A stretch of DNA of 64,000 nucleotides from Diadema setosum. Its lineage: Eukaryota; Echinodermata; Echinoidea; Diadematoida; Diadematidae. The position numbers were made by a program, and so were the translations under genes. How positions within the stretch are numbered: position 1 is the first letter of the stretch; each line of letters starts with the position of its first letter. The stretch covers positions 30,665,385-30,729,384 of the forward strand of contig CM067075.1 in the NCBI GenBank assembly GCA_033980235.1, given 5' to 3'. Under the pieces are notes generated by a model. That model saw only the letters and a list, made by a program, of their open reading frames with translations. It searched no databases and was not told the origin of the DNA. Below, one piece after another: positions 44,695-55,332 of this stretch.

Positions 44695-47600
44695 TGAACC
44701 TTCTAGATGGAGTTTCTGAGCATTCTGCAAGAACACTTTAACTAAAAGCAGGTAAAAATCAAATCTCTTACAATCACACAGGTAAATGATGACACTACCA
44801 CAAAATAATTAGACTGGATCGTTTTGTGTTCAGTTGCCCTGCTGCAGCAGATAACCCTTTCCATGCATAGGCCCCCTACAGTTCACACAATGATCACCTC
44901 CAGAACATGCCAATTTGGAGCACTTTTTAGGTCCCTACACGAGTTAAGTCCCAACATGTTGTTGCCCTGTAAGACAATCAGCAAACATTCAATGGAGTGG
45001 ATGCTTTTATTCAGAGCAAACCACTGGCATTTGGAATGCACAGAAGTCTTGAGAAAGACAGTTGTAGGGCCTACATTGTATATACCTACACGTGAACACA
45101 ACAGAATCCTACTTCACTTCACTTCTACAGAATAAACTATTTAAAGTACACTGTACATTTGTATGTTCTTTATGTTTGCCAAAGTGCTCGGTAGTAGGGA
45201 GCAGAAAAACTTTGTTCCGAACACTTGATTGAAGAAAAAAAAAATGCTAGCCACTCACAGTAGGTTGTCATCCTACAAATACAGTGTAAGTGGTGAACAC
45301 ATCAATGTAATATTAAACTCTCTGGTACTTTACATGCACAATTCATACATTCTTCTATTAAAATGAGCACTATTATACTTTTGGCAAACTCATATCAAGC
45401 CTGAACAAAGATTCATAAAAGAGAATTTAAATGCAGGTAAGTGTAAAATCAAACTGTTGAAATACAAAAACGCTAGATATACAATGTACTACAGTGTACA
45501 GTGTACCTTGCACCCTGCATTATGAGCATTTTACAACTAAACCGTACCGGAGGCCGGTATAATTCATACTCTTCACACGTGCACAGCAAAGTAAATTGGT
45601 AAAGAGTTCCATTTCCCTTTCACAACCTCACACCAACAATAAAAATGCAATTAAGATTTCCTTGGTAGTCACACACATGTTAAAGGTCTATAGATAGTAA
45701 AACACTAAACCTTGCTGTTGTTGTTGTTCATGGTGGTGGTGGTACTTGTGCATTTAATATAAACCTATAACCTCTGTATCATAGAAGAAAATATATCAAA
45801 GTAATAACTTTTCCTATTAAACACAAACAAAGATTGTCTTTTTCACTTCACAGTTCAATTCCTCACAAATATACTACTACTGTATATGAGTTTCTTTAGT
45901 GACTCATCATGAAAGGAATGCACCATAGACATACACTGTACAAATGTAAAATGAAATCCAACATCATCTGAATCCTCTGATACCTTTCTTGTGTCAAAGT
46001 GGTTGATGCTTTGACTGATTGCAAACACTAGGATAGCTATGTTACTAGTAAAACTTTTGATATGAATTCAAAACAGCCACTTCGACATCCATTCACACAC
46101 AGACAAAACTTCTCACAGTCCCATAAGTGCACAATTGGGGTAACAAACACAAAATGCCTTCAGGTGTGTACAAGCAAACGGCATTTCAGAGCTACACTGT
46201 AGATCTACTCTACAAGTATGCCGTACACATTGCTGATGATATCGCATTCTGCACACTGCATGGTCAAAAAAGTCTAGTCCACGTTTGACATTCTGCTTTC
46301 TTACCCCAACTCTTGATGGCAGACACGCAGACAAGAAAACTTCTGAGTAACAACCTGCCTCTTGTTGTGGTATGATGTACTGTACGTACAAGTTGTCAGT
46401 CCAACAAACATGGGTTACGCCACCCAGGATCATTCGTCCGAAGAGGGCTGAAGTTGGCCACACTCAAAAACAGTAAGCAAAACCACTTTCTACCTGCACA
46501 ATGGAGGGTACTCAAGAAAAAGAATCAGAGGACTTCACTTCGTCTACCACTGGAGCAATACGGATCACAAAGGCAGGGGCAGAAAGTGAAACTAAGCCAC
46601 CATTCTTCGCCATTCTTCGCTTTCAGACGCAGCGGTTACCTGCCCAGTCCTTTGTTGTTATTTCAGCGTATGACAACTATGGGGGTACAGGGCCTCAATC
46701 TGACATTGTTCTTACTTGTGTAGGCCTATATGATCAGACCGAGTGATTACATTTGAAATGTGGTAGGAAGGACAGGGGGAATGGGAAAAATACTCAGAAA
46801 GTGAAGACCCACATCAACTGTCCTTTTTGAATAACACCACGATCCTTCAGAAACAATCATCAAGGTAATTTGTGATCATCGCCATCATGGAAGTTTATGT
46901 TGAGGCTTAGAAATAAGACTAGTCATAACGCTGACCTCTGCATTACCAAAACTACACTCCACAGCACAGCAGCCATACTTTAGTCTGACCTCTGTGACCC
47001 TTCAACTACAACGCTCCATCCCTCTCTATCTTTCCTTCCCTCTCTCCCCTCCTTTCTTATCTTTTCCTTCCATACCTATCCCTTCTCCCTCTCCATCCTT
47101 CCCTGAAAAAATATCCCAAGCATCCTGAACCCATTCATTAGGCCACAAAAGATGTTTAGCATTCCTACACATCTAATAGCATGATTATAACATTGTCTTT
47201 CTGTATCTATCAAACTGTAGCAGTCTTGATTATTCAATGACAGTTATTAAAACCTCGCACAGCTCTCTTGATTTGCTTGACATCCCAAAATATTTTAACT
47301 ATTCATTTTACTAAACTTTGACTAATTTTCTTGACCAATAGTAAAGAAAATAGTACAGCAACAAGAATATTTCACACTTGTAGTCTTTCTACTATTGATA
47401 TCAGGACCAATGTTTCTTGCACAAAACCACCTGACATGTTTTTTTTTTTTTTTTTTTTTACACAAGTCTCTTTCACAAGACTGGTTGTGAATTTTTATGT
47501 AGTTTAAAGACTGTTTGTACCGTATGTATAATTGAAGTTTGTAAAATCCGAGCTGCGTGGTCCTACGAGCTTTCAGAGTATGTGATATTGCATTTCTAAC

Positions 47601-47854
47601 TTTATAAACAATATTAAAAAATCATCATTGCCAAAAATAAATGCCAAATTCGAGAACCTAAAAACCTGCTAGTGACCAGATTTACCATATTCAAGGTTTC
47701 CCACAGATGATAGAATTAAGATACAACATTCAGTAAACTATGATTAGATTTTTTATTTTACTTTTCTAGCATAATATAAAAGCATCTGGCTTGCGTCTTT
47801 TAGAAGGCATGAGAAATAATATTTAATACCCTATAAAACACTGTATGTCAGTAT
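44695..47854. other. Upstream intron or flank, no supported gene
   Basis: AT-rich, with a pyrimidine-rich stretch near 47020-47105 and a T run near 47440. An 81-codon plus-strand frame at 46501-46746 has no recognisable family and no flanking splice evidence. Nothing else was seen. Confidence 0.4.
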
Positions 47855-48110
47855 TTAAACATGTAGAGGGCAAGTTTACTTTTCATGAAGTACGAAATTT
47901 TGCAAAATTTCTTTAAATCATTGTTCATGTGCGACGTCACAAATTGTTGTTGTCTTTATCCGGCGACTGCAGTCCTGGAATTTTTATAAAAAAAAAAAAA
48001 TCATAACTTTTGAAACAATCATCCGATTTTACTCAAACCCAAACTTTCTGGTGGGATTTTGCATTCATTCAATCCGCATAATAATACATTAGGCCTTCAT
48101 TCCCCTTTAA
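47855..48110. mobile_element. Divergent copy of the TTAA MITE family of 16750
   Basis: The complement of the right end starts TTAAAGGGGAATGAAGG and includes GGATTGAATGAATGCA, matching the family subterminal GGATTGAGTGAATGCA. TCATAACTTTTGAAAC and CCGATTTTACTCAAAC also match. The left end (GGGCAAGTTTACTTTTCATG) is a weaker counterpart of GGACAAGTCCACCTTCATG. TTAA occurs at 47855-47858 and 48107-48110. Confidence 0.65.
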
Positions 48111-48158
48111 CAGATGAGAGCCAAGTGATTTTACTGCCCCAACAGTGAGTTTTAGTTG
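48111..48158. other. Short spacer between two elements
   Basis: Separates the TTAA MITE from the micro-element. Nothing else is seen. Confidence 0.4.
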
Positions 48159-48193
48159 TTCTAGGCAGGGAGGTCTCACCTCCCTGTTCTAGG
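48159..48193. mobile_element. 21 bp terminal-only element with 7 bp target duplication
   Basis: CAGGGAGGTCTCACCTCCCT plus G (48166-48186) is a palindrome flanked by TTCTAGG on both sides (48159-48165 and 48187-48193). The outer CAGGGAGGT is the same as in the element at 29970, but the flank differs, so these are two independent insertions. Confidence 0.75.
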
Positions 48194-50202
48194 CAAGCAG
48201 GCCAGTGGGTTTGTAGCACGCTAGATAAGAATTCTTCTTCTATGCCCCATGCAAAACTTACAAAACTATGGCTTTGTAAAAGATGAACTTCAAGTCAGGA
48301 AGGAGAGTCATCATCAAATTAGGTTCTTCAATCTTTTAAAGCCCACAAATTAACCTCCACGACTTTGTTAACTTTGCCCTGGATTGGATGTAGCTCTGCA
48401 TCTCTGGGGAGAGCTGCGGCAGCATTTGAACTCGCCCGCCCCGCCCTTGAACTTGCGAGAAGCCAGGTACCGTACGACAACAATGCGCTGCACTGGCAGC
48501 GAGCATTTATACGACGACTTGCCTTCACTTTTGAGGGCTGCCCATGTTTTTTGCATTTGGAGAACAATTCAACCTCGGAATGCATCAATTAACCTCATAG
48601 GGAACCAGCGATAATAGATTGGTATACCACTGCAGAGTGGAATCGGCTTGATCTTGGAGAAAAATGCCGAGTTTGGGGTGTGGCTCAAAGATCATCTGCA
48701 CATTATGCTGATAGATAAACAGGCTTGGTACTACATGTATATCACTCCATCCCCTCCCCTTGTATTGTCATTTCACGTTCCAATTCCCATGCATCACTTT
48801 TAACTGACAGAAATATAATGTCTGTCTTTCGAAACAGAGTCATGATGTACGCACAATTATTTCAAGTACGGCTGTTCATGTACACTGTACCATGTTACAT
48901 GCATCATAACTTTCCTTCTCGCTCCCACTTCATGCCATTAATCTCTTTTGTTTAAATAAAACAAACAAACAAACTTTTATTTTATGGCAAGATGCCTTTA
49001 CGTACATGTATTTTATGGTAAGATTCCTTTAAACAAGCATATTTAGAGAGATTTCTATATCATTAAAAAAGAACAAATTTATGTCAGCAAGTTTTTTCCA
49101 GAATAAACACATGTTCATGGTCTGATGTTCATTTTGACAAAAATAGCAATATCAAGTGTGGGGTATCTATCCGTATTCTAGTGAGATACGACTTAAATTT
49201 GGCAGGAATCGTACATTTGGTTGAGGGGACTCACCGGAAGAGTTCAATTTACCTGAAGTATACCGTACAATGCTACAGTCCTGTTTTTCCCATCCAAAAA
49301 CACTACCAACATGAGTGACCTCATAATCTGCACAGGGAGTTCAAACATTGTACACCGCCCCACCTGTCAAAATATCGGGAGGAACTCCTCCAGAGCGTGA
49401 CAATGATTTCCGGTAGATTTTTTTTTTTTTTGGGTGTGTGTGTGTGTGTGTGCTGTGGGATTTAAACTTGCGAATGCTCAGTGACTGGATTTCAATATTA
49501 GCCCAACAAGTTCTAGTTGACACACTGCCTGACCTTACCAAACAACCAATTCCCCTCCTCTCCCGTCCCTCCCTTGTTCCCCCCCCCCCCTCACCCACCC
49601 ACTCTCAAACACAAAATAAAAAGGGAAAAACTGATTTTATAAAATCCTTTCCATAACCCCCTGTGTAAAAGGCATATATGTATTTTTTTTTCTTTTCTTT
49701 TTTTTAGCCAATGAAAAAGCAAAAACAAGGATGCCGGCTTTAAAAATCTGCACATAAAAATTACAGACAGCTCATTTATTGAATGGGTATTTTCTCCTCT
49801 CCACACAGATGCGAAAATTAGGATAATCACACGTGCAAAATGTAGGAGTTTGAGTTTTGTCTGTTCATAATATGTATTGCACACTGAGTTTAGAAATGGC
49901 ATAAAAACACAATGTTCAATAGGATTTAAGAGCTGTTATTATCTTTCTATTCAATATTTAGGCTATTCAGTTCAAAAACAAAGTTTCAATGAGCATTTAT
50001 CATTTGACCTTCATTATGCATAAATATAGGCCCAGATGTCGATCTGTCCAGTGTTGCAGACGTTATCCCATATAGATGTTTCATTATGGCAATATAAATT
50101 CTATAAATAGACTGCTTCTTTGAAGCAATTTTGGGGCAAAGATATTTATCATTATGCGTTCTAAAAGATGATACTGTAAGGGGGGTAATGCACATTGGGG
50201 GA
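48194..50202. other. Upstream intron or flank, no supported gene
   Basis: A GC-richer patch at about 48370-48540 contains CCCGCCCCGCCC and several overlapping short frames, none recognisable. A TG run with preceding T run lies near 49424-49450 and a C run near 49580. No exon was found. Confidence 0.4.
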
Positions 50203-50899
50203 AAAAAAAGACAAGAGACCCGCGGGTCTAGCGCTCACCCGAGTATCGCAAGTTCACCTTTCACGCAGTCACTAATCTAAATTATTCACAGCTCTACTAA
50301 AATTTGACCAGGCATTATCAAGTAGAAGATGAAAATGTACAATAAGGGCCCAAATTTTTAAAGATTCCTTAATTTGGGGGGATTGGGGCCCCTGGGGCCC
50401 TCTGGGTGTGGCATGGTGCCCATTTTAACAAATTGAGTTCCTAACCCCCTAGGGATGCTACCTGCCAAGTTTGATGAAAATCCGTCTTGGGGTTTTCAAG
50501 AAGAAGATGAAAATGTAACTAGAAATGTCGCTATGGCGACTGATGCCTCCGCCATAATGCATGATTCTCCCAATAGGCGTATAGTACAATGTCTTCACAA
50601 TGTGTGATCCATGACAGTTTCACATAACTGGCAAAATAAAATATTTAAAATTTAAAATAAAATACTTAAATGACAGGTTTGTCAGAAATGTCTTGAACTG
50701 GGTTTGCTATAATTTTCTAAGAGTGCAGGTACACATATTTGGGGAATTGAGAATTTTTACTTGAATTCTGACAGACCTTTTTATAAGTTTATGCATTGAT
50801 TAATTTCCAAGGTATGAAGAAAGAGTGTAATGACGGTACAAAATAGATTTTTAATTTTTTAATTTTTTAAATTTTTTAAATTTTTTATTTTTTATTTAT

Positions 50900-53263
50900 T
50901 TATTAGGTGATCCGAGTATCCTCTCGGATCACCTTCTGTATCTGTACGGATTCTTTGTTCTTCTTCTTCTTCTTCTTCTTCTTTCTTTATTTCTGGACAA
51001 AAGTTGTGTATCTACTTACTCAGAAAGTTTTCAGAGTATCAATTTCAAACTCATACCATATATGTATCATGTCCCAAAGACAACAAATCTAATGTATCAT
51101 AGTGATCAGTCGACCGTGACGTCACTATGACGTCATTATATGAAAACACATTCTCAATCATATCTCATTAATGGAATAGAATTTTTCAATGAAATTTACG
51201 TCACATGTATTTCAAGTTATGCGCATTCTATTCATATTCTCAAAATTCATATTTTCTCTTAAAACGTGCGCGTACGCGCGCGTTGAAATATTTGTATGCT
51301 CAAATCGAGCTCAAATTTTTTTTTGGACACGTTTTAGACCATTTGGAGCATTTTTCGAAAAATTGAAAAAATTGGACGGACGCATACGCGCGCGCACATA
51401 TACGCAGGCACAGCTCATATGCAATAGAAATTTCCCGTTTTTTCACACTTATTGGATGCCTGAAATGTCAAGGAATATTTCTACCAAGTTTCAAGTCAAT
51501 CCGACTCAATATGACGTCATACGGACCCGTCAATGTTGAAATTCCGCGCGCGCGTCAATGGCGATATACAGTCCAACAATGCCAAAAAACCGCCAATTTT
51601 GAATCCGATTTTACTCGTCAGGATGGACGGTGACCCCCCATTTTCTTTACATATTTTGAAAGCTGATGAGTTGTACATGTCAATTCATGTGTTGGCGATG
51701 GTGGAAAAATGATTAAAAGATATCAAATTTCTTAATACAATTAAAAAAGTAAATTTTCAAAATGACGTCATCAAATTTCAAGTTCACTCGAGCGTATCTC
51801 ACTTATCCTTTGCCAATTTTCACCCAGATTTCATTATGTTGTAGCTTATTAAATACTCTTTCATAAATTTAATAACAACATTTTGATTGGATGACGGTAT
51901 CACCTCGTAAAAATGGATTGAAAGTAATCTTGTCAAATTTGACCAGTTTACGTGTTATCTCTATGGGAGTGCAGTTTTTCTGGAAATGAAAATTGACATG
52001 ACTGTCTTTTTTGAGCACTAGCTCACTTATGCTTCGGTGAATTTCTCCCAGATTTTGATATGTTGTAGCTGAGACTTTGCGCTATCGTAATGTGCCCTTC
52101 GTTTTTTCATACGGTGTCAGGATCATGTCCAAAAACTTGGTTGAAATTAAAGCTTATCTTCGATGTATTGAGATATTCCTTTCTTTTTGCAACTTTCTTT
52201 GCAATAACTCAAGAAAAACAAGCTCTATCAGCCCAATATTTTGCACATGTTTAGTTCATGTCACGTACATTGTTTCATAAAATAACAACTACTTGATCAG
52301 ACGTCATCTTGGGTATGTAAATTAGGGTCAAAGGTCATAAATGTATCATCTTGTATCTTGGTGAATACATGTCCTATCTTTTCCATATTTTGCACACGTA
52401 ACGACCATGTTACAAGGATCATTTCACAAAATAACCACTTTTTGCTCAGATGCCATCTTGGCTGTGCAAAGTGGGGTCAAAGGTCATATGTACTTTTTTC
52501 TTTATCTTCGTTATGACGTGTTATCTCTATGGGAGGGAATTTTTGTAGATGTGAAAATTGACATGATTGTCTTTATCGAGCACTAGCTCACTTATGCTTC
52601 GGTGAATTTCTCCCAGATTTTAATATGTTGTAGCTGAGACTTTGGGCTATCGAAAGTGTGTCCTTCATTCACGTCCAAAAACTTGGTTGAAATTAAAGCT
52701 GATCTTCGATGTATTGAGATATTTCTTTCTTTCTGCAACTTTCTTTACAATAACTCAAGAAAAACAGGCCTTACCACCCCCATATTTTGCACATGTTTAG
52801 TTCATGTCACGTACATTATTTCATACAATTACAACTACTTGATCAGACGTCATCTTGGGTATGTAAATTAGGGTCAAAGGTCATAAATGTATCATCCTGT
52901 ATCTTGGTGAATACATGTCCTATCTTTCCCATATTTTGCACACGTAAAGACCATGTTACAAGGATCATTTCACAAAATAACCACTTTTTGCTCAGATGCC
53001 ATCTTGTCTGTGCAAAGTGGGGTCAAATGTCAAATATACTTCATTCTGTATCTTCGTTAGTGTAAATACGGAATTGTGTACCATAGATGGCAGGTCTGAC
53101 TCCCTTTTCTAAATGAGAATCCAAACATCACATGGCCAATGTCCACTAAACACACATGAAACCGGTATGGTCATGCCTATTGGGATCAGGAGACTCAAAT
53201 CGTTGATTTACGAACAGATCGGATCACCTAATTTGTCAGTCTTGACAAATTCCGAGTCTAGTT
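50900..53263. mobile_element. Hairpin-ended element H3, copy 2 (inverted, with internal duplication)
   Basis: The complement of copy 1 end to end: starts TTATTAGGTGATCCGAG...CTCGGATCACC (hairpin) and ends AATTTGTCA-GTCT-TGACAAATT CCGAGTCTAG. It is about 550 bp longer than copy 1 because one segment is duplicated in tandem: GAGCACTAGCTCACTTATGC occurs at 52013 and 52578, 565 bp apart. It is inserted in T-rich sequence inside H2. Confidence 0.85.
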
Positions 53264-53342
53264 TATTTTTTTTTTTATTTTTTTTATTTTTTTTATTTTT
53301 TTATTTTTTTATTTTTTTTTTTTTTGGGGGGGGGGGGGGGGG
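53264..53342. repeat. T-rich tract passing into poly-G
   Basis: About 60 bp of T with single A interruptions, then about seventeen G. Same T-to-G polarity as the other composite tracts. Confidence 0.9.
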
Positions 53343-54235
53343 CATTGAAACCTGGCCTTTGACCCTTAACCTTTGACCTTTGACCTTCTGGCTGGAAATT
53401 TCCCAGAGAATCTCCATTAGCTAATGCACGTATTAAGTTTTGAAACTAATAATGCAAGCATTGCATATACTAGTATATGAGGGAAACAGTAAAATTTTGA
53501 GAGTTGACCTTGACCTTTGACCCTTCACTATTGACCCATGACCCCTAAATTCCCTAGATAATCCCTGCCAGTCAGTACATGCATGTGTACCAAGTTCCAC
53601 GAAGATACATTGAACCATTTGCGAGAAAAGTGATATTGCAACATTTTCACCTAACCTTTGACCTTTTGAACTTTGACCTTATGACATGAAACTCTCTCTG
53701 GAGAATCTTTACGCAGTAGTACATGTTCACACCAAGTTTCAAGAAAATACCTTCGGGCATTGCATAGATATGGCGGAAATTGCAACATTTGTAGCATTTG
53801 ACCTTGACCTTGACCTTTTGACCTTTGACCTCTTGCCAATGTCACTAAAATCTACTCAACTAATTGTCTCATCATACATCATCCTTGGACCAAGTTTGGT
53901 GTAAGCTGCTTCATCCAGTTTTGAGTTATCACGTAAACAGATAAATTTTAGGATTTGACCTTGATCTTTGACCTTTGACCTCTGTCCGATTTCACTGAAA
54001 AACTAATCAAGTAATTGTCCCATCATACATCATCCTCCTACAAAGTTTGGTGAAATTTGCTCCATCCTGTCTTGAGTTATCGCGTAAACGGATACAATTT
54101 CATGATTTGACCTTGACCTTTGACCTTTGACCTTCAGCCGATTTCACCCAAAATCTAATCAAATAATTGCCCCATCATACTTTATACTTGGTTCAAGTTT
54201 GGTAAAATTCCAATAAATATTACTCAAGTTATCGC
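53343..54235. repeat. About 150 bp tandem units with TGACCTTTGACCT
   Basis: Exact TGACCTTTGACCT lies at 53374, 53819, 53969 and 54121, with degenerate versions between. The last three are spaced 150 and 152 bp. Each unit continues with a CATCATACATCATCCT-like phrase, CCAAGTTTGGTG and TTGAGTTATCRCGTAAAC. There are about six units, more diverged to the left. Confidence 0.85.
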
Positions 54236-54242
54236 GTAAACG

Positions 54243-54316
54243 AAAGCGGACGGACGGACGGACGGACGGACGTACGTACGTACGGACGGACGGACGGACG
54301 TACGGACGGACGGACA
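54243..54316. repeat. GGAC/GTAC tetranucleotide microsatellite
   Basis: GGAC units interrupted by GTAC blocks, just before the H2 right terminus. Frames through it (Arg/Ser/Val-rich) are artefacts. Confidence 0.95.
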
Positions 54317-54555
54317 ACCCGAAAACATAATGCCTCCGGCACCACTTCGTGGCGGAGGCATAAAAAGTTTACGCACGACGGACGACCCACGACGGACGAC
54401 GCATGACGCACGACGAACGACGCACGACGGACGCGGGACGAAGGGCGATCGCAATAGCTCACTTGAGCCTTTGGCTCAGGTGAGCTAAAAATAAAGTGAC
54501 ATCCGTGAAATGTACCCTTTTACTGTGGAAATGCCCTCATCCAGTGGTTCCAACA

Positions 54556-54684
54556 CAAAAACTTCAAAAATTCATAACTTTTGAACGGATTGTCCGATTT
54601 TCCTCAAACTTTCACTGACGTGTTCTACTAATATTGCTACATTCTCTCAATCCTTATGTTTATGAAGGTGAACTTGTCCTTTAA
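54556..54684. mobile_element. Right half of a TTAA MITE (family of 16750)
   Basis: Matches 17229-17358: ACTTCAAAAATTCATAACTT, TTGAACGGATTGTCCGATTT and GGTGAACTTGTCCTTTAA. No left arm is found, so the copy is truncated. Confidence 0.8.
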
Positions 54685-54805
54685 ATAGAGTAGGACTAAA
54701 CTGACAGCAAACACCCCAAAAGCTCATGATGAGATGTCGAACCATAGAGCTTCTCCATGGATGGTAGAACCAAGGATGAGGAATAGAAAGAGAAATGGCA
54801 TTGAC

Positions 54806-54856
54806 AGCCTGAAAACATAATGCCTCTGGCAAAATGGCTTTAGAGGCATAATAAAA
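54806..54856. mobile_element. Solo right terminus related to H2
   Basis: GAAAACATAATGCCTCTGGC followed by a loop and TTTAGAGGCATAA parallels the H2 right end (GAAAACATAATGCCTCCGGC ... GGCGGAGGCATAA) with compensated hairpin changes. No matching left end was found nearby. Confidence 0.65.
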
Positions 54857-55332
54857 ATTTGTTTTCAAAATTTTAACCAATAAAAAAAATGTTTGGAAGG
54901 GTGTAGCATCTGTAGCTAGGAGGCAAATAGAGGTAACAAGTTTATCACATCAGCTACATGTAAATGTAGAAACCAGGAACATGGTAAGTCCCTCAAGCTG
55001 CCTTGCCTGCCCACCATGAAGCTCTCAGAAATCGACTAAACCAAAAATATACCACTCCGATGCCATCTCTTACCCCTTTCAGACTGAATCCAAATTTATC
55101 CTGATGATAACCAGATGGGCCTATGGCAAAAAAGTGGGGTTGTTTCAACTTCTTTTGAGCCAAAATTTCCCCGACCCATGTACCTAAAGGTGATAATTAA
55201 AAAAAAGTCCCAAAATCCCATGAAAATCACACTGTATGCAAAGGCACCTGAGTTCCTAAAATCAGCCAGCTTCAGCACATGTGTCACCACTATGTGTAGC
55301 GGTCTGGGCATTGCAGCAATTAGGAATAGGCC
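54857..55332. other. Spacer, no gene seen
   Basis: AT-rich sequence between elements. A minus-strand 93-codon frame at 55096-55377 has no recognisable family. Confidence 0.4.

Larger units (their letters stand above)
50518..54364. mobile_element. Element H2 inserted in H1 at a TA
   Basis: The left end reads CTAGAAAT GTCGC-TATG-GCGAC TGATGCCTCCGCC, with a small hairpin. The right end reads AACATAATGCCTCCGGCACC then ACTTCGTGGCGGAGGCA, a hairpin, followed by TA. TGCCTCCGCC and GGCGGAGGCA are inverted. The interior has the TGACCTTTGACC tandem array, a GGAC/GTAC microsatellite and the nested H3 copy. No transposase was seen. A related right end lies at 54806-54856. Confidence 0.8.
50203..54490. 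mobile_element. Hairpin-ended element H1, copy B, interrupted by a nested insertion
   Basis: The left part, 50203-50517, matches the start of copy A, with the perfect palindrome AGACCCGCGGGTCT (50215-50228) and GCGCTCACC. The right part, 54363-54490, matches its end: GTTTACGCACGACG, CGAAGGGCGATCGCAATAG and the terminal hairpin up to GAGCTAAAA. Everything between is a foreign insertion. Only one internal unit is present, against four in copy A. Confidence 0.85.

Noticed and set aside
46501..46746. 81-codon plus-strand frame with fairly even composition
   Set aside because: No recognised similarity and no convincing splice acceptor and donor pair.
54224..54462. Arg/Ser/Val-rich minus-strand frames
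   Set aside because: They translate the GGAC/GTAC microsatellite and ACGCACG units at the H1/H2 right ends.
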